The notes beneath the pieces are model-generated. The model was not told the DNA's origin. It did no database searches and saw only the letters and a list, made by a program, of their open reading frames with translations. Positions 1 through 8,496 of a stretch of 14,173 nucleotides of DNA are shown piece after piece (position 1 is the first letter of the stretch; the number at the start of each line of letters is the position of its first letter). The position numbers and the translations under genes are program-made. Source of the stretch: Bacteroidota bacterium (GTDB lineage Bacteria > Bacteroidota > Bacteroidia > Bacteroidales > F082); assembly GCA_002686705.1 (NCBI GenBank), contig NYYH01000013.1, positions 1-14,173 on the forward strand, given 5' to 3'.

Positions 1-452
1 CTTTAACTATTGTTGATCTTTCTGTTCCCAGAAATGTTACACAAGAAGTAGCAAATATTGATCAGGTTACACTATTTGATGTTGACGATACTGAAGTTGT
101 TATTAAAGAGACCTACGATAAACGCAAGGGAGAAATTGTAAAAGCCGAAGAGATCGTCTCAACACTTGCGAACAACTATATGGAATGGTTGATATCTCTT
201 AATCTATCTCCAACTATTCGACAAATACAGGAGAATTTCCGTAAGATACATGACATGGAGTTTGAGAATTACAGGAAATTAAAGAATGGAGTAGATCGTA
301 AACCCGTTCAGGATTACGGTACACATATCTCTGATAAATTTTCGCGCTTAATAATTGAGAGTCTTAAACATCTCACGAATAACGGTAAAAAAGTAGAACA
401 CTTGAAAATGTTTAATGAACTATTTGAATTAACAATTGCCAATGAAAAGTAA
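1..452 (+). CDS. hemA: Glutamyl-tRNA reductase, C-terminal part (5' end outside window)
   Basis: This is the last 149 codons of glutamyl-tRNA reductase, read in the frame beginning at base 3. The enzyme reduces glutamyl-tRNA(Glu) to glutamate-1-semialdehyde with NADPH, the first committed step of C5-route heme synthesis in the cytoplasm. The visible part starts in the NADPH-binding domain at the family motif DLSVPRNV, followed by the linker helix (KRKGEIVKAEEIV, then YMEWL) and the helical dimerisation domain with TIRQIQ and the ISDKFSRLI segment near the end. The N-terminal catalytic domain with the active cysteine is not in the window. The stop TAA at 450-452 overlaps the start of hemC by 11 nt, which suggests translational coupling. 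The product, glutamate-1-semialdehyde, is the substrate of HemL encoded further down the same cluster. Identification is firm; only completeness is unknown. Confidence 0.95.
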   Translation, partial: LTIVDLSVPRNVTQEVANIDQVTLFDVDDTEVVIKETYDKRKGEIVKAEEIVSTLANNYMEWLISLNLSPTIRQIQENFRKIHDMEFENYRKLKNGVDRKPVQDYGTHISDKFSRLIIESLKHLTNNGKKVEHLKMFNELFELTIANEK

Positions 453-1377
453 TAATATAAAAATAGGAACCCGCGGAAGTCAGCTCGCACTCTATCAGGC
501 CAACAAGGTTAAAGATGCTATTGAAGAGAACTTTAAAGATGTAACAGCTGAGATAGTAGTGATTCAAACCAAAGGAGATAAGATCCTTGATGTTTCATTA
601 TCAAAGATTGGTGACAAAGGTCTGTTTACTAAGGAACTGGAAGTCGCTTTGATAAATAAGGAAGTTGATATGGCTGTTCATAGCCTGAAAGATCTTCCCA
701 CATTCTTTCCGGAAGGACTTGAACTAGGTGGCGTATTGAAACGTGCCGAGGTAAGGGACGCACTAGTTAGTAAAAATGGTAAAACCCTAAGCCAGCTGGG
801 AGCTAATGATGTAATTGCAACTTCCAGTTTAAGAAGGAGAGCCCAGTTATTAGCTTATAATCCTGATTTTAAGATTGTTGATATAAGAGGCAACATGAAT
901 ACACGTTTGCTAAAAATGGATAACGGACATTGTGATGCTATGATCATGGCAGCAACAGGATTGCAACGTTTGGGATTAGATGATAGAATCACTGAGATAA
1001 TCGATCCCGAAATTATGGTGCCTGCAGTTAGTCAGGGAGCCATTGGCATTGAAATTCGTGAAAATGATGAAGTTATTCAAACTATAATTAATGGTATTAA
1101 CTATGAAGAAACTATGTTGGTTACCACAGCCGAAAGAGCTTTCCTGAGATCGATGGAAGGAGGATGCCAAATACCTATTGGCTGCTATTCTGTGATATCA
1201 GACAACAAATTTAGTTTTACTGGCCTTGTTGCTGATTTAAAAGGAGAAATATCTATTAGAGTAAGCTCTACCGGAGAATTGGAAAATGCAAAAGAAATTG
1301 CATTGGATGTTTCTAAACAAATGGTTGCAAAAGGAGCCACAGAAATATTAGAAGAAATTAGAAATAATCCGAACTAA
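442..1377 (+). CDS. hemC: Hydroxymethylbilane synthase (porphobilinogen deaminase)
   Basis: This 311-residue enzyme polymerises four porphobilinogen molecules into hydroxymethylbilane in the cytoplasm. It has the usual family length and spans all three domains. Motifs include the N-terminal IGTRGSQLALYQA, HSLKDLPT with Asp84 (the catalytic aspartate position), SSLRRRAQL with Arg131/Arg132, DIRGN with Arg149, and GGCQIPIG with Cys242. Cys242 is the attachment cysteine for the dipyrromethane cofactor and falls at exactly the E. coli number, which supports ATG 442 as the start. A TTG six bases upstream would add only two residues and is less likely. No Shine-Dalgarno sequence is evident, as is normal for Bacteroidota. 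The start lies inside the end of hemA, and hemD follows 42 nt downstream. Its product feeds HemD. Confidence 0.97.
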   Translation: MKSNNIKIGTRGSQLALYQANKVKDAIEENFKDVTAEIVVIQTKGDKILDVSLSKIGDKGLFTKELEVALINKEVDMAVHSLKDLPTFFPEGLELGGVLKRAEVRDALVSKNGKTLSQLGANDVIATSSLRRRAQLLAYNPDFKIVDIRGNMNTRLLKMDNGHCDAMIMAATGLQRLGLDDRITEIIDPEIMVPAVSQGAIGIEIRENDEVIQTIINGINYEETMLVTTAERAFLRSMEGGCQIPIGCYSVISDNKFSFTGLVADLKGEISIRVSSTGELENAKEIALDVSKQMVAKGATEILEEIRNNPN

Positions 1378-1419
1378 TAATAAGTTTGATTTAAGGTTTT
1401 AACTTGGAAGATTCAGTAA

Positions 1420-2190
1420 ATGTTAAAAGGAAAGATCATTATCAGTACACGGCCAACAGGTTCTGAAGACCTAATTGGTAACGCCCTCGAAAATCTTGGC
1501 GCGGCTGTATTGTCGATGCCGTTAATCGAAACCTTTCAGATTCCAATTTCTCCAAAATCACAATCAGTCATATTGGAAAATAACACATATCAATGGTTGG
1601 TTTTTACAAGCAGAAACGGCGTTGAGTCTCTTTTTGGTCAATTAGGCTCGTTAGAAAATATTGAAGTACTGCCTTTTAAAACAGCTGTTTTTGGTAGAAG
1701 AACTGCTGCCGCATTGCATGATAAAGGATTTAACCCTGACTTAGTTGTTCAAAGTAATACTTCTGCTGACCTATTAAATGAGCTACTTCCAAAACTACAA
1801 ACCAACGAAAAGGTGTTGTTAGTACTTGGTGATTTGGCTTCGAATCTACTAAAGGATGGCTTACAACAGAAAGTTAGTGTAGATCGTTTGGACGTATATC
1901 GTACAGAGGTTGTCCAATCTGTTGAAACAAAAATGTTAAATCGGATTTCAGAAAACAATTATGACCTAATCCTTTTTACAAGTCCTTCAGGATTTAAAAG
2001 TTTCATGCATCACACTATTGATAAAATAGACTTGCAGAATTTGAAAATCGCCTGCCTTGGTCCAACTACAGAAGAGGCTATCCTAAATGAAGGATTAGTT
2101 CCATTGATAGTTGCCAAACCTTCTGGCAAAATTGGTCTCCTCAAAGGAATGGAGAATTATTTTGCAAAATCTCAGTATGAAAATGTTTAA
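1420..2190 (+). CDS. hemD: Uroporphyrinogen-III synthase
   Basis: A 256-residue protein of typical HemD length. It cyclises hydroxymethylbilane with inversion of ring D to give uroporphyrinogen III. This family is weakly conserved, but the expected landmarks are present: IISTRP at residues 7-12, VFTSRNGVESLF at 61-72, the inter-domain AVFGRRTAAAL region at 89-99, DVYRTE with Tyr160 (the conserved tyrosine of the active-site cleft), FTSPSGFKSF at 186-195 and CLGPTTEEA at 212-220. The two half-domains with alternating alpha/beta pattern are both visible. It lies directly after hemC and before hemB, the standard neighbourhood for a HemD. ATG 1420 begins the first beta strand (MLKGKIIIS), so no residues seem to be missing. 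It could be misread as a generic HemD-like domain, but the context makes the assignment secure. Confidence 0.93.
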   Translation: MLKGKIIISTRPTGSEDLIGNALENLGAAVLSMPLIETFQIPISPKSQSVILENNTYQWLVFTSRNGVESLFGQLGSLENIEVLPFKTAVFGRRTAAALHDKGFNPDLVVQSNTSADLLNELLPKLQTNEKVLLVLGDLASNLLKDGLQQKVSVDRLDVYRTEVVQSVETKMLNRISENNYDLILFTSPSGFKSFMHHTIDKIDLQNLKIACLGPTTEEAILNEGLVPLIVAKPSGKIGLLKGMENYFAKSQYENV

Positions 2191-2218
2191 GATCAATAAA
2201 AAAACTAAAAATATAAAT

Positions 2219-2228
2219 GTCTTAAGAC
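2219..2228. other. Perfect 10-bp palindrome upstream of hemB
   Basis: The sequence GTCTTAAGAC is a perfect 10-bp palindrome. It sits in the 66-nt AT-rich hemD-hemB gap, 28 bases before the hemB start. A short palindrome in AT-rich DNA can arise by chance, and I recognise no known operator. It is recorded as a possible regulator or processing site only. Confidence 0.2.
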
Positions 2229-2256
2229 GAAATTAAAACCATCAATAAATAAAATT

Positions 2257-3240
2257 ATGCCATTCCCAGAAACTAGATTAAGAAGATTAAGAAAAACGTC
2301 TATCCTTAGAGATATGATCCGAGAAACTGTTGTATCTCTCGATGATTTAATTATGCCACTATTTGTAGTCACAGGTGAAAATGTTAGAAATCCTATTTCA
2401 TCAATGCCAGGCAATTTCCAATTATCAGTTGACTTGTTAGTTGAAGAATGCAAATCATTAGTGGCTATTGGAATCAGGTCAGTATTATTATTCGGAATTC
2501 CAGAAACCAAAGACGAGCATGGTCATGTTGCATGTGTTGACACCGGAATTGTACAACAAGCCATAAGGGCCATTAAAGCCGAGATAGATGATATTATGGT
2601 TGTTGCCGATGTATGTAATTGTGAATACACGACCCATGGTCATTGTGGCACTATCGTAGATGGCGATGTTCATAATGACCTTACTCTCGAAACTCTTGCA
2701 AAACAGTCCGTTTCACTTGCTAAAGCCGGTGCTGATGTAATTGCGCCAAGTGACATGATGGATGGAAGAGTTGGAAGAATCAGAGAAGCTTTAGACGATA
2801 ACGACTTTAACAACATAACTATTATGGCATATTCAGCCAAATATGCATCCGCTTTTTATGGACCATTCCGTGAAGCAGCAGAAAGTGCACCTCAGTTTGG
2901 CAACAGAGCAACATACCAAATGGATCCGGCTAACTCAAATGAGGCTATGCGTGAGATTGAAGAAGACTTGATTGAAGGTGCAGACATTGTTATGGTGAAA
3001 CCTGCATTGAGTTATCTGGATGTTATCAGAAGAGTTAAAGATAATTATAATGTACCAATAGCAGCTTACAATGTGAGCGGTGAATTTTCAATGGTAAAAG
3101 CAGCTGCCGCTAATGGCTGGGTTGATGAAGATAGAATCATAAAGGAAATTTTAACCTCGATAAAAAGAGCCGGTGCTGATATTATTATTACTTATCATGC
3201 TCCACAGATGGCTGCTATTCTTAAAAAAGAACAACAATAA
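2257..3240 (+). CDS. hemB: Delta-aminolevulinic acid dehydratase (porphobilinogen synthase)
   Basis: A 327-residue TIM-barrel enzyme that condenses two 5-aminolevulinate molecules into porphobilinogen. Both Schiff-base lysines are visible: Lys195 in YSAKYAS and Lys248 in MVKPALSYLD. The metal site is the cysteine-rich zinc type, with Cys120, Cys122 and Cys130 in the segment DVCNCEYTTHGHCG, so this is predicted to be a Zn-dependent enzyme rather than one of the Mg-only type with aspartates. The phenylalanine/arginine flap segment FYGPFREAAESAPQFG follows the first lysine. Length and numbering match the E. coli enzyme closely, which supports ATG 2257. The 66-nt gap from hemD is AT-rich and A-rich immediately before the start. 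hemL follows after 17 nt. Its substrate is made by HemA and HemL and its product goes to HemC, all from the same cluster. Confidence 0.97.
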   Translation: MPFPETRLRRLRKTSILRDMIRETVVSLDDLIMPLFVVTGENVRNPISSMPGNFQLSVDLLVEECKSLVAIGIRSVLLFGIPETKDEHGHVACVDTGIVQQAIRAIKAEIDDIMVVADVCNCEYTTHGHCGTIVDGDVHNDLTLETLAKQSVSLAKAGADVIAPSDMMDGRVGRIREALDDNDFNNITIMAYSAKYASAFYGPFREAAESAPQFGNRATYQMDPANSNEAMREIEEDLIEGADIVMVKPALSYLDVIRRVKDNYNVPIAAYNVSGEFSMVKAAAANGWVDEDRIIKEILTSIKRAGADIIITYHAPQMAAILKKEQQ

Positions 3241-3257
3241 AAAGTAAATAATTAATA

Positions 3258-4550
3258 ATGAATCAGGAAAAAAGTAAGGTAGCTTTTGCGGAGGCAAGAA
3301 AAGTGATTCCCGGAGGTGTAAATTCACCTGTGAGAGCATTCAAGAGTGTGGGGATCAATCCAGTAGTAATAGATAGCGCAAAAGGTGCAACAATTAAAGA
3401 TATTGACGGTAATGAATATCTAGATTTTGTCTTTTCATGGGGACCTCTTATCCTTGGCCATGCTGATGATAGTATATTAATAGCTATTCTGGAAGCAGCA
3501 CAAAAAGGAACAAGTTTTGGTGCTCCTACTACAATAGAAACCGAAATGGCTGAATTGATTGTAGAGATGGTTCCATCAATCGAAAAAGTCCGGATGGTGA
3601 GCTCTGGTACAGAAGCTACTATGAGTGCATTGAGATTGGCCAGGGGTTATACTAAGAGAGATCTGGTTTTGAAATTTGTAGGTAATTACCACGGGCATGC
3701 TGACAGCTTCCTCATAAAAGCAGGTTCTGGAGCCATAACCCTAGGTTTACCTGACAGCCCCGGTGTTACTGCTGCTACTGCAAAGGACACGTTACTTGCT
3801 GATTACAACGACCTTGATTCTGTTGAAGAATTATTCAAACAACATGGTAAAGATATAGCTGCAATTATTGTAGAACCTGTGGCTGCAAACATGGGGGTGA
3901 TTCCTCCTCAAAAAGGATTTCTTGAAGGTCTCAGAAAACTTGCCGATGAATACGGTTCAGTGCTAATCTTTGATGAGGTAATTACTGGATTTAGGTTGGC
4001 AGTAGGTGGTGCTCAGGAATACTATGGTGTTCAGCCAGACTTAACCACTTTAGGAAAAATTATTGGTGGAGGTCTACCAGTTGGGGCATACGGTGGTAAA
4101 GCAGAAATAATGGAACTACTTGCACCAGATGGTCCTGTTTATCAGGCAGGAACCCTCTCAGGAAACCCACTTGCAATGGCAGCCGGTTTAACTATGTTAA
4201 AAACTCTGAACAACACCCCTGATTTTTACGCAGAATTAGAGAGAAAAGCTGCGAAATTAGAATCGGGTATCAGAGTAAACCTTGAAAAAACAAATACCAA
4301 GGCTGTTGTAAATCGTGTTGGTTCTTTGATCACTCTTTTCTTTACTGAAGAGAGACAGGTGAATTCGTTTGATGAATCTATGCGTTCGGACACAGATAAA
4401 TATGCAAAATACTTCAGAGCCTCGCTTGAAAATGGAATTTATCTGGCTCCCTCACAGTTTGAGGCAATGTTCATCTCTAAAGCACATACAGAAGAGGATA
4501 TAGATGTTTGTATTGCTGCCAGTTTGAAAGCTTTAGAAGAAATAAATTAG
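3258..4550 (+). CDS. hemL: Glutamate-1-semialdehyde 2,1-aminomutase
   Basis: A 430-residue PLP-dependent class III aminotransferase-fold enzyme. It moves the amino group of glutamate-1-semialdehyde to give 5-aminolevulinate, completing the C5 route begun by HemA. Visible motifs are [15 protein letters not shown] at 18-32, SSGTEAT for phosphate binding at 115-121, YHGHAD at 144-149, [10 protein letters not shown] with the PLP-ring aspartate Asp239, and [18 protein letters not shown] with the PLP lysine Lys267. The GVNSPVRAF motif distinguishes it from general aminotransferases. The residue before YHGH is Asn rather than the Cys often found there, a minor variation. The start is 17 nt after the hemB stop. 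The downstream 132-nt gap to hemE is the longest in the cluster. Confidence 0.97.
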   Translation: MNQEKSKVAFAEARKVIPGGVNSPVRAFKSVGINPVVIDSAKGATIKDIDGNEYLDFVFSWGPLILGHADDSILIAILEAAQKGTSFGAPTTIETEMAELIVEMVPSIEKVRMVSSGTEATMSALRLARGYTKRDLVLKFVGNYHGHADSFLIKAGSGAITLGLPDSPGVTAATAKDTLLADYNDLDSVEELFKQHGKDIAAIIVEPVAANMGVIPPQKGFLEGLRKLADEYGSVLIFDEVITGFRLAVGGAQEYYGVQPDLTTLGKIIGGGLPVGAYGGKAEIMELLAPDGPVYQAGTLSGNPLAMAAGLTMLKTLNNTPDFYAELERKAAKLESGIRVNLEKTNTKAVVNRVGSLITLFFTEERQVNSFDESMRSDTDKYAKYFRASLENGIYLAPSQFEAMFISKAHTEEDIDVCIAASLKALEEIN

Positions 4551-4682
4551 AATTGATACTTGGTTCTCTTGCTTCAAAAATTGTGATATAAATCAGGAAC
4601 AAAGAAACTACTTAAAGGAAATTTTTAGCCGGCATAAATTGTTAAATGTCAGGCAATCTGTTAAAACAAAAAAAATAAACTC
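4551..4682 (+). other. 132-nt intergenic gap, possible internal promoter region
   Basis: This AT-rich gap between hemL and hemE is twice as long as any other gap inside the cluster. It ends in an A-rich tract just before the hemE ATG, typical of Bacteroidota leaders. I looked for a Bacteroidota-type promoter (TTTG, then TAnnTTTG about 20 nt later) and found only a partial -7-like match (TAAATTG near 4635-4642). The hexamer GTTAAA occurs twice there. No hairpin terminator or small ORF is evident. It may separate the operon into two transcription units, but the sequence does not prove it. Confidence 0.3.
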
Positions 4683-5714
4683 ATGAATAACGTATTTGTA
4701 GATACTATAAAAGGAATTAAAAGAGAAAGACCACCGGTGTGGTTTATGAGACAGGCGGGCAGGATAATTCCTGACTACCTAAAACTAAGAGAGAAATATA
4801 GCTTCCATGAATTGATGAATACTCCTGAACTAGCAGCCAAAGTAACCCTTCAGCCAGTTCATCTGCTCGGTGTAGATGCAGCTATTTTGTTTTCAGACAT
4901 TCTGGTAATACCAGAGGCCATGGGAATGAAGCTGGAATTTACTGATCATGGTCCGCGTTTTGAGACTGCACTTAAAGATGTTAGCGACCCTTTGGGATAT
5001 TTGGATGCAAACCCTGAAAAGCTTAAACATGTGTATGGCGCCATAGATGCTATTATGGCTACTAAGCCTGGAGATACACCATTGATTGGTTTTTGTGGAG
5101 CACCACTTACAACCTTATTTTATATGATACAGGGCATTAGCTCTAATCATCAATTCCCGGATGCTGTTGAAATGATGTATCGCGATAAAGAAACTACTAA
5201 TCGTTTGTTCGAAGCAGTAACTGATCTGTCGATTGAATATGCTCTAACTCAAGTTAAACATGGCATAAGTGCTTTCCAGCTATTTGACACTCATGCAGGG
5301 TTAGTACCATATCCTTTGTACAACGAAATGGTCATGCCTCATGTTAAACGTATTTTAAATGCTGTTCAGGATACTGGGACTCCTGTAATTTTCTTCCCAA
5401 AAGGATTAGGGGCAGGAATGAACGAATTGAAAGGTGAAAAGTTTGATTTTGTTAGTGTTGATTGGCAGATGTCGATTGAAGATGCAAATGAGATGATTGG
5501 GCCTGATATGGGAGTTCAGGGTAACCTTGACCCTCGTATCTTAACTGCAGATAAATCTACGATCCAAAGAGAACTAGAAAAATATATCCCTTTTGGCAGT
5601 CGTGAACATAAATGGATTTTTAACCTTGGTCATGGTGTGCTTCCTAACATCCCATTTGAGAATGTGAAGTTTGTTGTTGATTGGATTAAAACTGTTGATT
5701 GGAAAAGAAGTTAG
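4683..5714 (+). CDS. hemE: Uroporphyrinogen decarboxylase
   Basis: A 343-residue cytoplasmic TIM-barrel enzyme. It removes four carboxyl groups from the acetate side chains of uroporphyrinogen III to form coproporphyrinogen III, without a cofactor. The N-terminal signature PPVWFMRQAGR contains Arg23 and Arg27, which bind substrate carboxylates, and LFSDILVIP contains Asp72, the catalytic aspartate that contacts the pyrrole nitrogens. The second signature GFCGAPLTTLFYMIQG and the C-terminal NLGHGVLP with His317 are also present. Length is normal for the family (about 340-355). ATG 4683 gives the expected short N-terminus before the signature. hemN begins 5 nt after the stop, so the two decarboxylation/oxidation steps are likely co-translated. 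Confidence 0.97.
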   Translation: MNNVFVDTIKGIKRERPPVWFMRQAGRIIPDYLKLREKYSFHELMNTPELAAKVTLQPVHLLGVDAAILFSDILVIPEAMGMKLEFTDHGPRFETALKDVSDPLGYLDANPEKLKHVYGAIDAIMATKPGDTPLIGFCGAPLTTLFYMIQGISSNHQFPDAVEMMYRDKETTNRLFEAVTDLSIEYALTQVKHGISAFQLFDTHAGLVPYPLYNEMVMPHVKRILNAVQDTGTPVIFFPKGLGAGMNELKGEKFDFVSVDWQMSIEDANEMIGPDMGVQGNLDPRILTADKSTIQRELEKYIPFGSREHKWIFNLGHGVLPNIPFENVKFVVDWIKTVDWKRS

Positions 5715-5719
5715 GCATC

Positions 5720-7096
5720 ATGCAAATTAGAAAAGATTTAATATTAAAATACAATCAGCCGGGGCCACGCTATACAAGCTACCCTCCTGCTAACTACTTT
5801 CATACGGATATTTCTGCTCAAGATTATAAAAATGCCCTCTCGAGGTCAAACGATGAGGATCCACAGAATATTTCTCTTTACGTACATATACCATTTTGTC
5901 CACGTTTATGTCATTTTTGTGGGTGCAATACAAGTGGAAGTAAAAATGTTGATGTGATCAGAAACTATGTTGATGCGGTTAAAACCGAAATTAACAATGT
6001 TGCCGAACTACTCGACCACAAGAGGAAAGTGTCTCAGATTCATTGGGGAGGTGGCACTCCAAACTCAATTCCTATGGAATTAGTGAAAGAAATAATGGAT
6101 GTGTTAAAGGACCGCTTTAATTTTGATACAAACCCTGAGATTGCTATGGAATGCAGTCCTGCATATTTGGAGCTTGAACATATTGATCAGCTTGCTGAGA
6201 TGGGCTTTAACAGATTGAGCTTAGGTATTCAAGACTTCAATAATGAAGTTCTGGAAATTGTTAATCGCGATCCATCAAAATTTCCTGTGGAAGAACTTGT
6301 GGCAAGAATGAAGCAAAATGGATTTAAAGGAGTAAATCTTGATTTGATATATGGACTGCCAGGCCAAACCATCGAAAATTTTAAAGAAAGCATTGAAAAG
6401 GTTATCGAAATTAGCCCCGACCGATTAGTAACATTCTCGTATGCACATGTGCCTTGGGTTAAAAAAGCCCAAACAGTACTCGAAAAGGTAGGTATTCCGG
6501 ATGCTGAAGAAAAGTTAGCTCTTCTGGAAATGGCTTACGGTCTATTAACAGAAAACGGGTATTTACCAATTGGAATGGACCATTATGCAAAACCAGAAGA
6601 TGAACTCTTTAAAGCGTTGGTAACAAAAAAACTGCATCGTAACTTTCAGGGTTATTGCACACGTGAAACTACAGGTCAGGTTTATGGTTTTGGGTCTTCT
6701 TCCATAGCCCAACTTGATAATGGTTATTATCAAAATACAAAATCCATAGGTGGCTATATTGAAAATATTAACAAAACAGGATGGGCTGTTGAGCGTGGGT
6801 ATCAGGTCAATAAAAATGAAAAGATTATCCGTACGGTTATTAATGAAGTAATGTGTAACCTATTTGTTGACTTTGATGAAGTTGGTATTATGTTCGATAT
6901 GGATGCCTCTGATATAAAGAAAATAGTTGACTATAATCCTGAGAAATTAGTACCATTTTTGGATGACGATTTGATGGAGATTAATGGTGAACAGATCAAA
7001 ATAAATACTGACGGTTCGTTCATTGTTAGAAATATTGCTATGGCTTTTGATCCGCAATTAACCGTTATGGAAAACCAATATTCGAAAACTATTTAA
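5720..7096 (+). CDS. hemN: Oxygen-independent coproporphyrinogen III dehydrogenase (radical SAM)
   Basis: This 458-residue radical-SAM enzyme oxidatively decarboxylates the two propionates of coproporphyrinogen III to vinyl groups without O2, giving protoporphyrinogen IX. The cluster-binding motif CPRLCHFCGC places Cys60, Cys64 and Cys67 on the 4Fe-4S cluster, with Cys69 as the extra cysteine typical of true HemN. WGGGTPN (109-115) binds SAM, MECSP carries Glu144, and RLSLGIQDF (165-173) is characteristic. NFQGY at 308-312 is the HemN-specific segment that the heme chaperone HemW lacks, so this is not a misannotated HemW. I chose ATG 5720 over the in-frame TTG at 5699: it gives a length almost equal to E. 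coli HemN (457) and avoids overlap with hemE. The hemY ATG directly abuts the stop. No oxygen-dependent HemF is present in the window. Confidence 0.96.
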   Translation: MQIRKDLILKYNQPGPRYTSYPPANYFHTDISAQDYKNALSRSNDEDPQNISLYVHIPFCPRLCHFCGCNTSGSKNVDVIRNYVDAVKTEINNVAELLDHKRKVSQIHWGGGTPNSIPMELVKEIMDVLKDRFNFDTNPEIAMECSPAYLELEHIDQLAEMGFNRLSLGIQDFNNEVLEIVNRDPSKFPVEELVARMKQNGFKGVNLDLIYGLPGQTIENFKESIEKVIEISPDRLVTFSYAHVPWVKKAQTVLEKVGIPDAEEKLALLEMAYGLLTENGYLPIGMDHYAKPEDELFKALVTKKLHRNFQGYCTRETTGQVYGFGSSSIAQLDNGYYQNTKSIGGYIENINKTGWAVERGYQVNKNEKIIRTVINEVMCNLFVDFDEVGIMFDMDASDIKKIVDYNPEKLVPFLDDDLMEINGEQIKINTDGSFIVRNIAMAFDPQLTVMENQYSKTI

Positions 7097-8461
7097 ATGT
7101 ATAAAACGGATACTATAATAATAGGGGCCGGATTAACCGGGTTAACTTGTGCGCATTACCTTGCCAAGAAAAACAAGGATTTTTTGGTAGTTGATAAGCA
7201 AACGAAAGTTGGTGGTGTTATCGGAACAGTTCAGGAAAATGGCTTTTTGTATGAAACCGGACCAAATACAGGTGTAGTGTCTCATCCTGAAGTTGCTGAT
7301 CTTTTTGATGAGCTAAAGGAGTTTATGACTTACGAAAATGCTGACCATAGGTCCGAAAAACGCTATGTGCTCAAAGATGGGAAATGGGTAGCTCTACCCT
7401 CCGGACTAATTGGCGGCATTACAACACCATTATTTAGTTTTCAGGATAAGCTTAGACTATTAGGAGAACCGTTTCGGGCTCCCGGCACGGATCCCAACGA
7501 AAGTTTGGCTGATTTAGTAAAAAGGAGAATGGGACAAAGCTTTTTGAATTATGCTGTCGATCCTTTTATTTTAGGTATTTATGCAGGTGATCCCGCTCAA
7601 CTAGTACCTAAGTATGCTCTTCCAAAGTTATATAATCTTGAGCAGGAGTATGGTAGCTTTATTGGAGGTGCTCTGAAGAAAAAAAGAAGGGAAAACGATC
7701 CTGAAGCAAAAAAAGCAACTCGGAAAATATTTTCTGTTGTAGGTGGTTTAGAGCGTTTTATGGAATCCTTACTTAATTCAGCCGGGTCAGATAATTGCTT
7801 ATTGGGCATTGAGCAAATTTCTGTCGAGAAATCAGCTGTTGGTTACTTACTAAAAGGAACAGATCCGAAGGGTAATGAAATCAAGATAGAGGCAAAAAAG
7901 ATAATCAGTACAGTTGGCGCTTATGCACTTAGGAGTTTGTTCCCATTTTTTGCAGATGACCACCTCTCCAAAATTGAAAATCTACATTACACAAGAGTTA
8001 TTGAGGTGGCTATTGGATTTAAAAAATGGGAAGGTCGACCTTTGGATGCTTTTGGAGCATTAATTCCACATCGCGAGAAGAGAGATATTCTGGGCATCAT
8101 GTTTATGTCGAGCCTTTTTGAAAAACGTGCACCTGTGGATGGTGCCTTAATGACAATTTTTATTGGTGGAGTAAGACGTCAGGAGTTGTGTGACCTCGAC
8201 GATAATGGTGTGAAAGAATTACTCGAAAGAGAGTTGAAGGATTTGCTTGATCTAAATGAATTTAATCCTGATCTCTTCAAAATTATGCGACATACTCATG
8301 CCATTCCACAATACAGGGAAGATAGTGAAGCCAGGTATAAGGCTATTGAGGCTTTACAGAAAGAATATTCAGGATTGATATTAGCGGGAAATATCCGTGA
8401 TGGAATTGGCATGGCAGATAGAATCAAACAAGGGAAGATGATTGCAAGAGAATTGTATTAA
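7097..8461 (+). CDS. hemY: FAD-dependent protoporphyrinogen oxidase, HemY/HemG family
   Basis: A 454-residue flavoprotein that removes six electrons from protoporphyrinogen IX to give protoporphyrin IX, usually at the membrane surface. The N-terminal dinucleotide-binding fold shows GAGLTG at 10-15, VVDKQ with acidic Asp33 at the ribose-binding position, and GG at 39-40 followed by YETGPNTG. The central part has the family pattern ESLADLVKRRMG, then VDPFILGIYAGDP, LYNLEQEYGSFIGG, and FSVVGGLERF. The C-terminal FAD-contact motif is LAGNIRDGIGMADRI with Gly431-Asn432. No transmembrane helix is apparent. Because HemN precedes it and HemH follows, the substrate should be protoporphyrinogen rather than coproporphyrinogen as in Gram-positive CgoX. 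It is translated straight after the hemN stop with no gap. Members normally use O2; the anaerobic acceptor is unknown. NCBI-style annotation may call it hemG. Confidence 0.93.
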   Translation: MYKTDTIIIGAGLTGLTCAHYLAKKNKDFLVVDKQTKVGGVIGTVQENGFLYETGPNTGVVSHPEVADLFDELKEFMTYENADHRSEKRYVLKDGKWVALPSGLIGGITTPLFSFQDKLRLLGEPFRAPGTDPNESLADLVKRRMGQSFLNYAVDPFILGIYAGDPAQLVPKYALPKLYNLEQEYGSFIGGALKKKRRENDPEAKKATRKIFSVVGGLERFMESLLNSAGSDNCLLGIEQISVEKSAVGYLLKGTDPKGNEIKIEAKKIISTVGAYALRSLFPFFADDHLSKIENLHYTRVIEVAIGFKKWEGRPLDAFGALIPHREKRDILGIMFMSSLFEKRAPVDGALMTIFIGGVRRQELCDLDDNGVKELLERELKDLLDLNEFNPDLFKIMRHTHAIPQYREDSEARYKAIEALQKEYSGLILAGNIRDGIGMADRIKQGKMIARELY

Positions 8462-8496
8462 TTAGTATAAACAACTTATTTAAACAATAGATAATT

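Noticed and set aside
436..441. TTG start for hemC giving two extra residues
   Set aside because: ATG 442 places the cofactor cysteine at residue 242 and Asp84, Arg131, Arg132 and Arg149 at the E. coli numbers, so the ATG start fits better.
5699..5719. TTG start for hemN overlapping the hemE end
   Set aside because: ATG 5720 gives 458 residues, the normal HemN length, and starts 5 nt after the hemE stop.
5894..5932. Possibility that the radical-SAM protein is the heme chaperone HemW
   Set aside because: The extra cysteine after the CxxxCxxC motif and the NFQGY segment are typical of true HemN.
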